From Gnetum montanum (Eukaryota; Streptophyta; Gnetopsida; Gnetales; Gnetaceae), in contig MNCI01023673.1 of assembly GCA_015680685.1 (NCBI GenBank), positions 204,010-262,375 of the forward strand: a stretch of 58,366 bases of DNA, read 5' to 3'. A program made the position numbers and the translations under genes. Positions 11,760 through 23,229 of the stretch are shown in pieces (within the stretch, counting starts at the first letter, position 1; every line of letters begins with the position of its first letter). The notes under the pieces were generated by a model. That model saw only the letters and a program-made list of their open reading frames with translations. It did no database searches and was not told the origin of the DNA.

Positions 11760-12280
11760 CGTGGGCCTGTTTCGATAGGGTTAATTCAGGAAACGGCTCC
11801 CACAAAACACGTGGCCACAGGAGTTACAGGACAGCGATGCCAAAACTAGAAAAGATAGAGCGGCCACTGTTGCGCATGTGGCCAGGGCTTTGGCCATGGC
11901 TAGATCTAGCCACGTGTTGCAGATCGAGCACATCTGGCCACGGGATTGCCAGATCTGGCCGCGGGATACTGTGCGCGAGTGAAAAAGAGCGACGGGCGGA
12001 GGATCAGCAGCAGCAGCATGACTCCATGGCCATGGCAGACGTGGACGACGATGGCAGCAGCAGGCGCAGCAGCAGGTGCAAAAAAGTCCACAGCAAATAC
12101 CAAAGAAACACAAATGGGCATGGCCTGTACATGACAACACCACCGGATGCAGTGGCAAAACGTTCAGAGGATGAAACTGTATTTCTAACAACATCACTCA
12201 TGACAAAGGACTCTCCATCAAATACCGAGTCATTGACCATGCATTCACAACTACATCGAGGCTTCGGTTGTAGAGCATGA
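11760..12280. other. GC-rich island in S1 U3
   Basis: This segment is much richer in G+C than the surrounding AT-rich LTR. It holds CAG/CAGCAG runs and repeated AGATCTGGCC and CCACGTG-like words. Open frames exist on both strands (11699-12280 +, 11781-12197 -) but none has a recognisable domain. It may be captured host sequence. S2 carries a different GC-rich insert in the same part of the LTR. Confidence 0.45.
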
Positions 12281-12732
12281 CATTTATTTTGATTAACTTT
12301 AGATTTTTAGTTGTTATTATGCCACTATACATTTGACAGCCCTTGGTTTTGTACTAAGTAAGTATTAATATTAATTTAAAAATTTGCATATGCTAAGGAG
12401 TTATATTGGATTGTTATCTAATAGGACACTTGCCACTATATATTTTATTTATATAATTGTAACTATGATGTTATCTAGTTGTAACTTCCTAGCCCTAATC
12501 TATGATGTTTGTAACCACCAAGGCCACTTGTCAATTGTAACCTTTTTATCTCTTTTGTGGATGAAACCACCTAAAATTGTTGTAACTTACCTAACTTGTT
12601 GGGCAAGTAACCTTCCAACTTGTTGGCCAAGTAATCTCCTAATTGGTTAGTCCAATTACTTGGGAGAAAAGTTAGGTGAGATATTTTTAAGATATTTTTG
12701 AAATTGTAACTTCCCTACCTACCTTGGAATCC

Positions 12733-12740
12733 TATAAATA
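12733..12740 (+). promoter_or_regulatory. TATA box of S1
   Basis: TATAAATA precedes GGCTTCAAGG. The matching place in S2 reads TTATAAAAAGGCTTCAAGG (40017-40035). Confidence 0.65.
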
Positions 12741-13929
12741 GGCTTCAAGGGTCAAGGGGGGAAGGGGCATCAAGGAAGTCTCACATCACACTTGGAAGAT
12801 TTGTAAAGAAGATTTCTTGAAAGATGGCTTGCTAGAGTAAAGATTTCAGCCTTTTTTTCATGGTCCTATGAGTTATGCATTTCATTTTTTGTTTTGTTTA
12901 AATTGCTTAGCTAGTGGTTTAGATAGTATCATCCTTGGCGAGTAATTTTAGGATTTTTAGATTGCTCTTATTGTTCTTGTTGCCCAATAGAAATTTCTGT
13001 TAAAATTATGCCATAGAAGCGCTTGTGTTTGAAAGCCTTAAGAGCATTTTAGTAGTAAATTTCGTTATTGTGCAACATTTGAGAACTACTATTGGGTTGT
13101 TGGAAGAGAGCCTCTGTTTGTAGTCACGCCGTGGAACAATTTAGTAGCCGAGAGGGTTCAGAAAATCTTTGGTATTTTGATGGGACCAGAATAGCTTCTT
13201 TATCTTTAAAGTGATTTTCCGTGTTATTTCAATCAGAAATTGTCAAGTCTTTTAAAGGTTCTGTTTGAATGCAATCGATGGCATCTATTGTCTAGTCAAA
13301 GTGGAGTCTCGTACGTGGTAGTTTACGCAGCGATTTTTGGTAGCACAATAGGATTGTCTTGAAGATATTGCTTGGTTGAGCCTTGGAAGTTTGAACAATT
13401 CGTAGATATTGAATTTGGAATAACTTTATTGCGAAGTGTTTACTCGTGTCATTTTACCTTGCTTAAATATTTGAGGTCCACACAAATCTGCTTTCTTTTC
13501 TTTTCTGTCTATTTCCATTGAATCTTGCTCTATTTCTAGTTTTCTTGTGGAACTATATCTCTCTCTGGGGAAAATTAGGAGTAGATTTGCGGAGTTGTGC
13601 TCAAATGTTTATGCAAAATTTTACTTGTTACAAGCAGGTATTATAAGGACCGCGTAGACTAGGTAGTTGAACAAAATAGGAAACTTTCAATAACTCACAG
13701 TATATGATAGAGTTGGCTGAATCTCTTTAAGTAAGTCATTTGTAGTTCGCACACAACGCAATTGTCACATTTCATACAACCGCACGCCGCAACAGCACAC
13801 ACACATACTCACATTAACTACTGAGTTTATTTGGAGGTATCTGGGCCTTGGTGTTGCCAGAGACCAGCAGGCACCTAAATCCTGTTCGAGGACACTCGTT
13901 GGTGGTTGTGTCCCAAACGGTCGCCAACA

Positions 13930-14644
13930 AAAACATCTAGTGCTTCCTAAGATGCCCTTTCATCCTCTTCCTTACTTCATTACCCTCCTCAATAGTAACT
14001 TGGGCAACCAAACCTTGTTTCTTCCCTACAACCAATCAAAGCCAAAATTACAAGTTAGTAGAAGTTTTTAACAACAAAAATATAGCCAAAAATATAAAAA
14101 ACAAAAATAAAACAAAAACTAAAAATAAGAAATATATAAAAATATGTATGTACATACCTTCAACATTTTGATTGCCCTTCTTAAACTTGATGGCTAGCTT
14201 CTTACATGCTAGTTAGTCAACAATGGGAACATTTTCTTTAACCTATGACCTCTTCATCTTTTCTTTAGCTACACCAATAACTTTTATGTATACCCTTTTT
14301 TTCATTCTAGCATTATCATGTGTAGCATGGGGTTCCATCCCTATGCTATTAGGGAAACAAAAATGTACACCCCTAAAATTCTTAGTGATAATTAAGAATG
14401 ACTTTCTAAACTCCTCCATGGATGGGTCTTGAACACACATCACTAGAATGACATGGCTAGCTCAAGGTTTGAAAAGTTGGAAGGCATCATGAGCCACACA
14501 CTTCCCATTCCTCCTAACCACTAAGAACTTTGTGAACTATCTGAGATATGTAACAAAGAATGTCAAATGCACACAACATGTGGAATTAAGGTTGTTATGA
14601 AGCTTTTATATTTCATCCCATATTCCAGTGACCAAAAAGGTGGC
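13930..14644 (-). pseudogene. Antisense gene of element A, end of exon 4 and start of exon 5
   Basis: On the - strand, exon 4 resumes at 14644 directly after element 2 and runs to a GTATGT donor at 14158. Matches with B exon 4 include FTKFLVVRRNGK in A against FTEFLVVxENGV in B, and QDPSMEEFRKSF opposite AQDPP..IRESF. A 132-bp intron (14157-14026; 134 bp in B) precedes the start of exon 5 (14025-13930), which is cut by S1. Confidence 0.75.
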
Positions 14645-15478
14645 TAATAAAACCAATCTTTTCATCAATGTGATATTGTATTTATGATACTATAGCTCAT
14701 CGTATGTCATCTTTGATGCCATGTCTCGAGATTTTTGTAGTCATATAAATACTAGTGCTTGGACACAAAAATAACAACTTTTGATTGCAATCCTTAGCTA
14801 GGTTCTTGTAGTTTGTTTTTATAGTGTGGTGTTAAGAAATTGATCAGAATCCTTATTCAAGTAAATTATACTTAGACACAGTTTATGTGCAAAAATAAAG
14901 GTCCAAGCTATTTCTCATCATTGCAGCATTTCTTAGTTTTCTTATGTTTACTTAACATAATTTTCTGCTTTACTTTAGCTTAACACTTTACTTTTTCAAG
15001 CATTTTACTTTACATGTTTATTAGTAAAGTAGAATGGACATGGCTAGTTTTAAGCATCAAGTGTAGTTATCTAGTAGTCCACTATTGGCATTACATGATG
15101 TGCTCAATAGTAATTGAACTTGATAATCCTATTGATAACTACATGAGTCCAAGATCTAACTAGTAAACTAGGAATAAATGCCTATCGCTATTAGGATAGA
15201 ATAGATTTATATTTCCATTATTACATAGAACTTATTTTCGCTTTCATTATGTTTACACTTAGGAGTAAAATGAGCCCTACAACATGACATATCATATGCC
15301 TCACTATGAGTTAAACCATATACTAAGAATTCACTAACTCAAAGTGAGAAGACAAAAATCACAAACTTAACATCAAATTCTAGCATAATTACATTATTCA
15401 TTCATGAATTATGATTTGGTCATGCATAGACTATCATGACTGTATGGTAGAGAGTTGGGATACCTCCACTACTCATCA
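14645..15478 (+). repeat. 5' LTR of element 2
   Basis: It begins TAATAAAACC (ancestral TGATAA inferred from the 3' copy) and ends CTCATCA. It aligns end to end with 25602-26462. A TATA-like TATAAAT lies at 14744. Confidence 0.88.
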
Positions 15479-15500
15479 TTGGCACTACTACCATGAACGT
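15479..15500 (+). other. Degenerate primer-binding site of element 2
   Basis: TTGGCACTACTACCATGAAC follows the LTR and looks like a decayed version of the tRNA-Asp-type site seen intact in element R (56919). Confidence 0.5.
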
Positions 15501-15739
15501 GTCAATATGTGCTGAGTAGTTGGTCTTATAAAGTTCATGGTGTTAATCCACAAAGCCTATCCTTTACATTTTTAATTAATTTTAATAATAAACATAGTTA
15601 AGCATCAAATAGATAACATGACTTCCACACTTAAAGAAAAATCACTTGCCAAATAAGTTCAAAGAAATCATGACAAAATACATGATGAAGAGGACTAGAG
15701 TGCACTAATGCAAACAACAACTACATATGCTCACATTGA

Positions 15740-17480
15740 TTCATACCATCCTAATTTTACATTCATTCTTCACCAAGATGAAAAATTCAAATATAGAGAC
15801 TTGTAGGACAACATAGTTTTCCCACCAAAAATTTTCATTACATTAAGTTTTTAAGTAGTCCTCATGAGGGCCAACCTAAGTCATGGACAAGAGAGCTATC
15901 AAGTCATAGAGAATATGACAAGGCCATACTAACCAATGGAGGCTTAGGTAAGTAGGGATGCCATCATAGAAGCCCATCATGAATGTGATAGAAAAGAAGG
16001 TACCTTAGACAATTATCCTAAAAGAAATAAAAGATGCTTCACCCCAAGTTCAAAAGCTTTATCAAACTCATGGATCTTACTCCCACACACCAATGATACA
16101 TATTGAAGATCTTTTCAACACCAAGCTAAAGTAAAATTTGGTAAAAGACCTTAGAAGGAGTACAAGAAACATTAGAGCCAGACAAAGCTCAAGTCCTAGA
16201 GCTTTTATAGAACAAAAATAGGTTGAATCGCAAATTCATAGAAGGAGAACTAGTTAGAACCATTTTCTAACTACTTCATTTACCTCATTGTATTCATCTT
16301 TGGAGTTTGATGGGAATAAATGCATATTGAGAGACTATGATAGAAATAGACAAATAGATTATGAGAGAGAGAAGTATAGAAGAAGGTATCACAGTAATGA
16401 AGATAATGATTATGAAAGACAAAGGGATAGAAATAGGCATGAGGACAAAGGATGTTATGAGCATTGGAGAGGACACTACTACAACAAAGTTTATGAACCC
16501 AATAACTATGAAGAATCTTTATTAGCCAGTCAAAGTATGATCAATATTAAAGAATTTATATATATTTCCACTAGGAATTTAAGGGATAGTCACATCAAGC
16601 AATTAGATATGAATACCATTCCTAAATTTGAAGGTGAATACAATGCAAATCTACAACACCACCTTTGAGCATTCCATGATGCTTATGTCCTCTAGAATAT
16701 TGAAAGTGATTAGAAAAATATCAAGTTATTTCCTAGGATACTCATCAAAGATTCAAAGAATTGGCATAAATCATTGGAACTTGAATCGATTAGGAGATGG
16801 AACACCATGCTTGAACTATTTAACAAAAAATATCAAACTTATTCAAGAGTGTCTAACCTAAGAGAGAAAGTCAAAGGATGGAAGGAAGGAATACACAAAT
16901 CCCTTGATGTAGTAATGGACAAATACTATTCTCTTTTACATAGATGCCCTAACCATGGATTCTCACAAAGATAACAAGTTAGGCACATCATTGATGGGTT
17001 AAAGAATAAAGTTAGGAAAACCCTTGGGATCTCTGCCTAAGGAAGACTATCAAAGATGGCCATCCATTAGATTCAAAGGTTAATAGATTAAGTGGTGGAA
17101 GAGAAATGCAAGTTGAAAAAAAGAGAATTAGTTGAAACATATAATCGAGATCCATCAATTAGAAAACAAGATGTACAAGTGTGTAAAAAGCAAGAAGAAG
17201 AGACCTTCGAAGATGTGATTTAGAAGAAAACTCTACCCATTCAAAAATCTATCAATGATATCATAATAAAGGTAGAGAAGATGTGAAACTTAGTAGATGA
17301 CAAGTTCGCTATAGCTCTAAAGATTGTAGAAGAAATAATTGAACAAGCACTCAATAAATGTAAAGATAAGAAGAAGAGAAGAGACTATGGATGAGAAGAC
17401 TATAAGTAGAAAGCAAAAGTTGATTCAATTGAGGAGTGTTCTGACTCTAATTTAGAAGACAAGGAATAATTCAAGGTGTG
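15740..17480 (+). pseudogene. gag: gag of element 2 (broken)
   Basis: It aligns with the gag of elements 1 and R. FTFILHQDEKF is near 15757, an Arg/Tyr/Asp-rich stretch runs 16310-16480, and the capsid core has SHIKQLDMNTIPKFEGEYN, RRWNTMLELFNKKYQTYSRV and CPNHGF (16560-16975). Stops replace codons at many sites and the frame shifts at least twice. A Lys/Glu-rich tail follows. Confidence 0.75.
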
Positions 17481-18249
17481 CCAATATAAACCTCCTAAGG
17501 GATATTACCCTTTGATGGTCCACTTGCAAGAGTGTAGGGAATATGAACTCAACCCAAGATTTACCAAAAAGTAGATGCCAAGATGGTTACCTTACCCTCA
17601 AGGTAATCTCAAACTACCCTTCCAACTAGCTCACTATCCAAGGGAAGCTTATCTCCTATCACAGTAATAATACTAGTAGTGATGGAAACAACCACAAGTA
17701 TGGGCCATGCCATTGTTGAGGCAACAATATTCATATATGTAACCAAATCCTTATGGATATTATGTACAACATCCAATCTCTTTGGGGAATGCTTCAAGTC
17801 ATACTTCTTCACAGTATTATCCACCTAAGTATTACAAACCTACTACTCCAAGGATGGATTTAAATATATACATACATCAACTAGTAGTTGGTCCATCAAG
17901 TCAACCTTCCAATCCTTTATCACTAGTGCCACCACTAGTAACGAAAGGGAAGCTACCACCACAACCATAGTAGAAGAATGCAACGAGGGCAGTAAACACA
18001 TAGGAGGATGTAATCATGAATGAACCATCAAATATTCATTATTTTCAACAAGTCCCAAAAGAGTTCAAAGAATGAGAACTTCCTCTACCTCAACCCCATA
18101 TACATACACTTCTCTAAGGAACACTAAGTTTCCATCTTCTACTAATTCAAACTTAACCACTATCATGCTTACCCAAACTATCATGCATTGGATAAAAGCA
18201 AGAGCACTTTCTTAGAAAAGAATAGATCTAGGAAGTCCCTTATATCTCC

Positions 18250-18570
18250 AAATGGTAGGTCAAAAAACATTCAAGGCTCTACTTACTTCTAGATTAGGAG
18301 TGAACTTAATTTTACAAAACATGTACAAGGCCTAAAACTTCTACCACTAAAGAAAAGTAACATCTAATTAGAGCTTGTAGATTAGTCAATCATAGTCCCA
18401 CTAGAATAGGTAGATGATGTCATCACTACCATTAGTGGCTAGTCCTATCCTGCTGATTTCTTAGTCATTCATGTGAGGAAGAATAAGGGATAATTTTCTA
18501 TCATCATGGAAAGATCTTAGCTTAGTACCGTGGATGATAAACTTGGAACTAGACATTTGTCCTTGGATAT
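18250..18570 (+). pseudogene. Protease remnant of element 2
   Basis: ALLTSRLGVNLILQNMYKA at about 18275-18332 corresponds to ALLDSSSRVNLISQKMYHA of element 1. The catalytic Asp is Thr here. Downstream similarity is weak and full of stops. Confidence 0.5.
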
Positions 18571-18585
18571 TTTCAATACAAATTC

Positions 18586-19530
18586 ATGCCATTAGAGTTG
18601 AAAACCTTATTAATAATGTTGCAATATGATTTTCTAAATAATAAGAAACTAGTAATCATCAACGTCAATCAAGATAAAGAGCACAAGAAAAGGTTATTAA
18701 AAGTACTTAATAAATGGTCAATAGCATTTTCTTGGTCCTATGATGAAATAATAGGCATTGATGCAGAAATTTGTTAACACTGGATATACATAGATTGAGT
18801 TGTTAAGCCACATTGCAAACCACAAAGAAGGATGAATCCAAACCTTAAAAGCATAGTAAAACAAAAATTAGAAAAGTTATTGAAAGTAGAATTCATCTAC
18901 ACAATTATGGATAGTGAATGGATTAGTCCTTTGGTCATTGTTCCAAAGAAAGGTGACAAGTCAAGTGTATATATTAACTTTCAACTATTGAACTTTGCAA
19001 CGTTCAAAGATCATTTCCCTTTATTGTTTGTTGACCAAGTCCTAGATACCATATTAGGGCATCAGTACTATAGCTTTCTTGATGGATATAGTAAATATAA
19101 CTAGATTCTTATTATACTAGAAGACTAGGAAAAGACTATGTTCACCAATCCATGGGGAGCATTCACCTATAAGCAAATTTCTTTTGGATTTTCCAATGTT
19201 CGTACTACTTTTTAGAGACTAGTACTAATCATATTCCAAAAATAAATAAGTAATGATGTAGAAGTATTTATGGATGATTTTTTAACTTACGAGCTAGATT
19301 TCAAGTAAGCACTGAATCATTTAGAGTAGGTATTAAAAAGATGTGTAGAAATAAATTTGAAGCTTAATTGGTAGAAAAGCCATCTAATGATCCAAGATGG
19401 GATCATTCTAGAACACAAAGTAACATAGAAGGGAATTTAAGTAGATCCAAAGAAGATCAAAGTCATTCAAAACATCATCCAAAGGCCACAAACCATCAAA
19501 GATGTTAGATAATTTTTTGACCACATAGGA
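18586..19530 (+). pseudogene. Reverse transcriptase of element 2 (broken)
   Basis: RNA-dependent DNA polymerase. Pre-RT sequence ends in KPHCKPQRRMNPNLK. Then come WISPLVIVPKK, DHFPLLFVDQVLD, HQYYSFLDGYS, EKTMFTNPWGAF and the catalytic box FMDD (19267-19278). The box is intact but surrounding stops (for example 19102 and 19216) disable the frame. Confidence 0.82.
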
Positions 19531-19549
19531 AATTAAAGAAGGTTTATAG

Positions 19550-20040
19550 AAAATTTTTCAAAAGTAGAAAAACTATTGGTATAGTTAACAAAGAAGGACA
19601 TGTCATTTTAGTGGATAGAACAATCTCAGAAGGCATTTGAAACTTTAAAATAAAAGTTAACCAAAACACCAATCCTCTAAGCTCTAGATTAGTCTAAGCC
19701 CTTTCACATAACGATAGATGCTTTAAATTATGCACTGGATGTAGTGCTAACATAGCTAGATGATCCAAAAGGATCATATTACATACATTATGTTAGCAAA
19801 AGCATCATCGAAGCATAGCTTAATTACACCACCATAGAAAAGGAGCTTATGAAAATGGTGTACATGCTTGAAAAATTTAGACACTATGTGCTCAAGTACC
19901 CTATTTATGTCCACATAGATCATAATGCAATAAGATTCTAAATGAATAAACTAGTGGTAAGTCCCAGGGTGATTATATGACTCATCATATTACAAAAATT
20001 TGACATCACCATGATTGGCAAGAAAGGTATAGAAAATTAG
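19550..20040 (+). pseudogene. RNase H of element 2 (broken)
   Basis: FSKVEKL, the connector, PFHITIDALNYALDVVL, YYIHYVSKSI, YTTIEKELMKMVYMLEKFRHYVL and HIDHNAI follow the usual order of the single gypsy RNase H. Several Gln/Trp codons are stops. Confidence 0.75.
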
Positions 20041-20299
20041 TAGCAAATTACTTAGCAAGGCTAAGATGGAAACCATAGGTCCAAGAAGAACCATTATCAA
20101 ATCAGTTTTTTGATGAAAACCTATCCACAAGGATAATAATGGTTGTTAGCTCAATAGTGAAGTCATGGACTACTAACTACATGACCTACTTGACAATGCA
20201 AGAACTTCCTATGAAGTGAAGTAAAAGTAAAAGGACATATGGATATAAATGGAAATATTTACAAGGTCTATACTAATGAATTGATATGATGATATGTTC

Positions 20300-21060
20300 C
20301 AAAAAAAAATCAATAGGGAATCCTATAAGATGTGTATGAAGGATCATGTGGTGGCCATTACGTCGACCATAGGATAGCATTGAAGTTGATGATCAAAGGC
20401 TACTTCTAGCCTACCATATTCTAAGATGCACATAACTTCATCTAATCTTGTGAGAGATCTCAACAAGATGGAGGAATAATACCCAAGAAAAAAGGACCAT
20501 AATAATGGATTCAACCATTAGAACCATTTGACATATGGGGAATTGATTTCATTGGATTCATTACACTAATGTCAAATGGAAAATCTTATATCACAGTAAC
20601 CATTGATTATTGTATGAAGTGGGGTAGAAGCATCTATAGTTAAGGATTGTATAAATTGGGCAAAAGAAACATGAGGTGAATAAATTTGAAGTACCAAAAA
20701 TGCTCATCTTAGACAATTCAACACATTTTATGGATGTTACATTTAAAAATCTTATGCAACAACTTGGGGTGAATCATAAATTAACCACACCCTATAATTC
20801 CCAAGCAAATGATCAGACTAAAGTAACTAATTGGGAGATTACAAGGATATTAACAAGAATAGTTAATAGATTTAGGAAAGATTATAACACTAAATTGAAT
20901 GATGCTTTATGGGCTTATAGGATAACATGGAAACTTTCCATAGGATATTCACCCTACAAGTTAGTCTATGGTAAACTACCTACACTACCAATCCATGTAG
21001 AGCTACAAACTTCAGCTATTACCAATAAACGTAACCTAGACTTGAGCTTAGCATAGAAAG
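20300..21060 (+). pseudogene. Integrase of element 2 (broken)
   Basis: A zinc-finger remnant lies at about 20330-20470. The core shows WGIDFIGFI (first Asp), LDNSTHFMD (second Asp) and SQANDQTK, where the catalytic Glu would follow QA-GQ and is not clear. The open frame 20676-21056 covers the second half of the core with WAYRITWKLSIGYSPYKLVYGKLPTLP, characteristic of gypsy integrases. Confidence 0.82.
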
Positions 21061-23179
21061 AACATATTATGAATCTTAATCTTTTAGAGGAAAATAGGCT
21101 AGTAGCAATGATGAGCAATGAAATCCATAAAAATTACTCCAAATAAAGGCATCACACACATATACACCAAGTATTGATCTAGCCAAGCAATAAGATCTTA
21201 TACTATAATCTGAGTCATGTACCCTGAAATGTTAAGTTCCAAACCCTATGGGATGGACCATACATCATCTAGGTAACCTATCCATCTAGAACCATGCAAA
21301 TTCATCATCCATCTAACCTACATAAACTTATATTGGTAAATTATGAACATCCAAATTATATTAAGGATTCTATCTACTCCATCAAATTGTCCTCTACCTA
21401 TTTGATCTTCAAGTTGACTATTTTTGATGATAGTCGCATGGGTGTTTCAAATGAAACATAGGTACCATATTGAATATTTTTATTTTCTTATTACCTTTTC
21501 ATATTCATTGTTATTTTTCTATACTTTTATATTTTCTAATTTCTTAATGATTTCTTATTCCTTAACATTTCTAAATTCTTTTCAAAATTTTTCATTTGTA
21601 TTATCTTTACAATTCTTTTTGTCTTTTATAATTTTTTCTATACTTTGTCATTATTTCACTTGTACATAATTTTGTTTATTTTAACAAAATCATAAAGGAC
21701 TAATTACATATATAGTGATACAACATCATCCATCCTCTCATTTCTAGTAATAAGAGCTTCTTATCATGACCATAGTGATATTCTTTTCACAATAAAACTA
21801 AGAATAAACCCATGATCATTATGCTTGGATAGAAGAGTAAAGAACCAAGTGGGAATGAAAAGGGTCTGAAATCAAGGGGAATTGTGGATTCTCTAGGCCT
21901 ATTACTATGAGTTCTATCTTATTATTAAGGATGTATTATTCTCTTGAGTTCTAACAAAAAATGGAAGTAAGAGTACAATAAGTGCTACCTTACTATGTCA
22001 TTGGAAAGACATGTAACCCATGCTTGAAGGTAGTCCTCTAGTAAGGTCAACATAGTAAAAATAAAATAAAAAGCATAGAATAACATTTATGGGGGTTCCA
22101 CTAGAAAGGCATGTTACCCATGCCTAAAGGTAGGTGGCTTTTCAGAAATAAAAAAAAGTGTGCTATTAATAAACTCCTTCTTTAAACTACATTGCAAAGT
22201 GATAATATTCCTTACAACAATGGTAGTCTTGTGATTGTTAGTCCTAGGGATGAAACAATGTGATGTCACTGGAAAGTAGTTTGGACTTGGTTTGAATCTT
22301 GGATAGAAAGGGTAATGATTACTTTAATCACATGTCACACATAAGCATTCATTATGCCTATGGTAAGACACCTCATGTCTCAATTTTTGCAATACCTACT
22401 ACATTCCACTTCACCTTACTAGTATATTTAATCATAACTTTATGGTTTTGTATAATATAGTGTTATTTTCTTAATCTAGTGATATTAAAATGTGTGTTTT
22501 TCTAGACATGTATGTCTTACTTTCAACTCCTTAAGTGCCTATGAACTTTTAGGTATGGTTATACAAGGACACAAAGGATTGAAGCTTTCTTGGGGAGGAT
22601 CAACTTGTATAAATATTGTATCTCATATTAGATGAGCAATTCCACATTATCTTATGCCTTCCAAACATGTTAATACTTAGAGAACACTTCCCAAAAAGTT
22701 TATAGCCTATCCATCTATTAAGAATCTTCAATCCATCTCATATACACTCAATAAACTTTTGTTTCCTAAGATTCCTTCCTTATGACTTTTGAACACCAAA
22801 GTCTCAAAACTTAAGCATCAACTATGATCTATGATCCTTTAGATAGCCTCCATGTCTTTTAGATCATCCAATTGACTCATTTTATCATCAAAAATTACCA
22901 AAAATTTGAAACTTTTAAAGGGTAACATCATAGTTACAACATTGTATGACCTACAACGTCATAACTATGATGTCTCATCTATGATGTTATGCCCATAAAA
23001 ATAGTATATATATGCATGCGACTTAGAAAATTTTTCATTCTACCATATCAAAGAAAGAGGATTTTTTGCTATTTTTTTGAGCTCTAGCAAGCAAACTCCT
23101 TGATGCCATAATTTCCTCATCGTAACTTTGATTTGCAAAATTCTCAAACCTAGTTGATCTTGGAGTGGTAAAGTTAGTC
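21061..23179 (+). other. Post-integrase region of element 2
   Basis: Mostly AT-rich. The integrase C-terminus decays by about 21400. A T-rich tract runs 21460-21670, where an apparently hydrophobic frame (21424-21669) is only the translation of that tract. Two related segments with ATGT(A/T)ACCCATGC lie near 22009 and 22109. No other gene is recognised. Confidence 0.45.
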
Positions 23180-23181
23180 GC

Positions 23182-23204
23182 GGGGGGAGGTTGCGGGGGG
23201 AGGG
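23182..23204 (+). other. G-rich run, possible G-quadruplex
   Basis: Two runs of six G, each followed by A and a shorter G run, are separated by TTGC in otherwise AT-rich sequence. Confidence 0.5.
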
Positions 23205-23229
23205 AGCAAAAATTTTCTAATGTCTATAG

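Larger units (their letters stand above)
11141..13929 (+). mobile_element. Solo LTR S1 (2789 bp) inserted in element A
   Basis: The termini TGTTGGC and GCCAACA form a perfect 7-base inverted repeat. The flanks GAAAC (11136-11140) and AAAAC (13930-13934) differ at one base and look like a 5-bp target duplication. A TATA box lies at 12733. The 3' 1.2 kb aligns with the 3' part of S2 (39880-41182). No gag or pol lies between the termini, so this is a solo LTR rather than a full element. It sits within exon 5 of A's antisense gene. Confidence 0.85.

Noticed and set aside
11699-12280. 193-codon + strand frame in S1
   Set aside because: Low-complexity Ser/Arg/Gln-rich peptide, with a competing 138-codon frame on the other strand, no domain and no relative in the window. 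Recorded only as a GC-rich island.
21424-21669. Open frame that looks like a hydrophobic membrane protein
   Set aside because: It is the translation of a T-rich non-coding tract after integrase; Phe/Leu/Ser arise from TTT/TTA/TCT composition.
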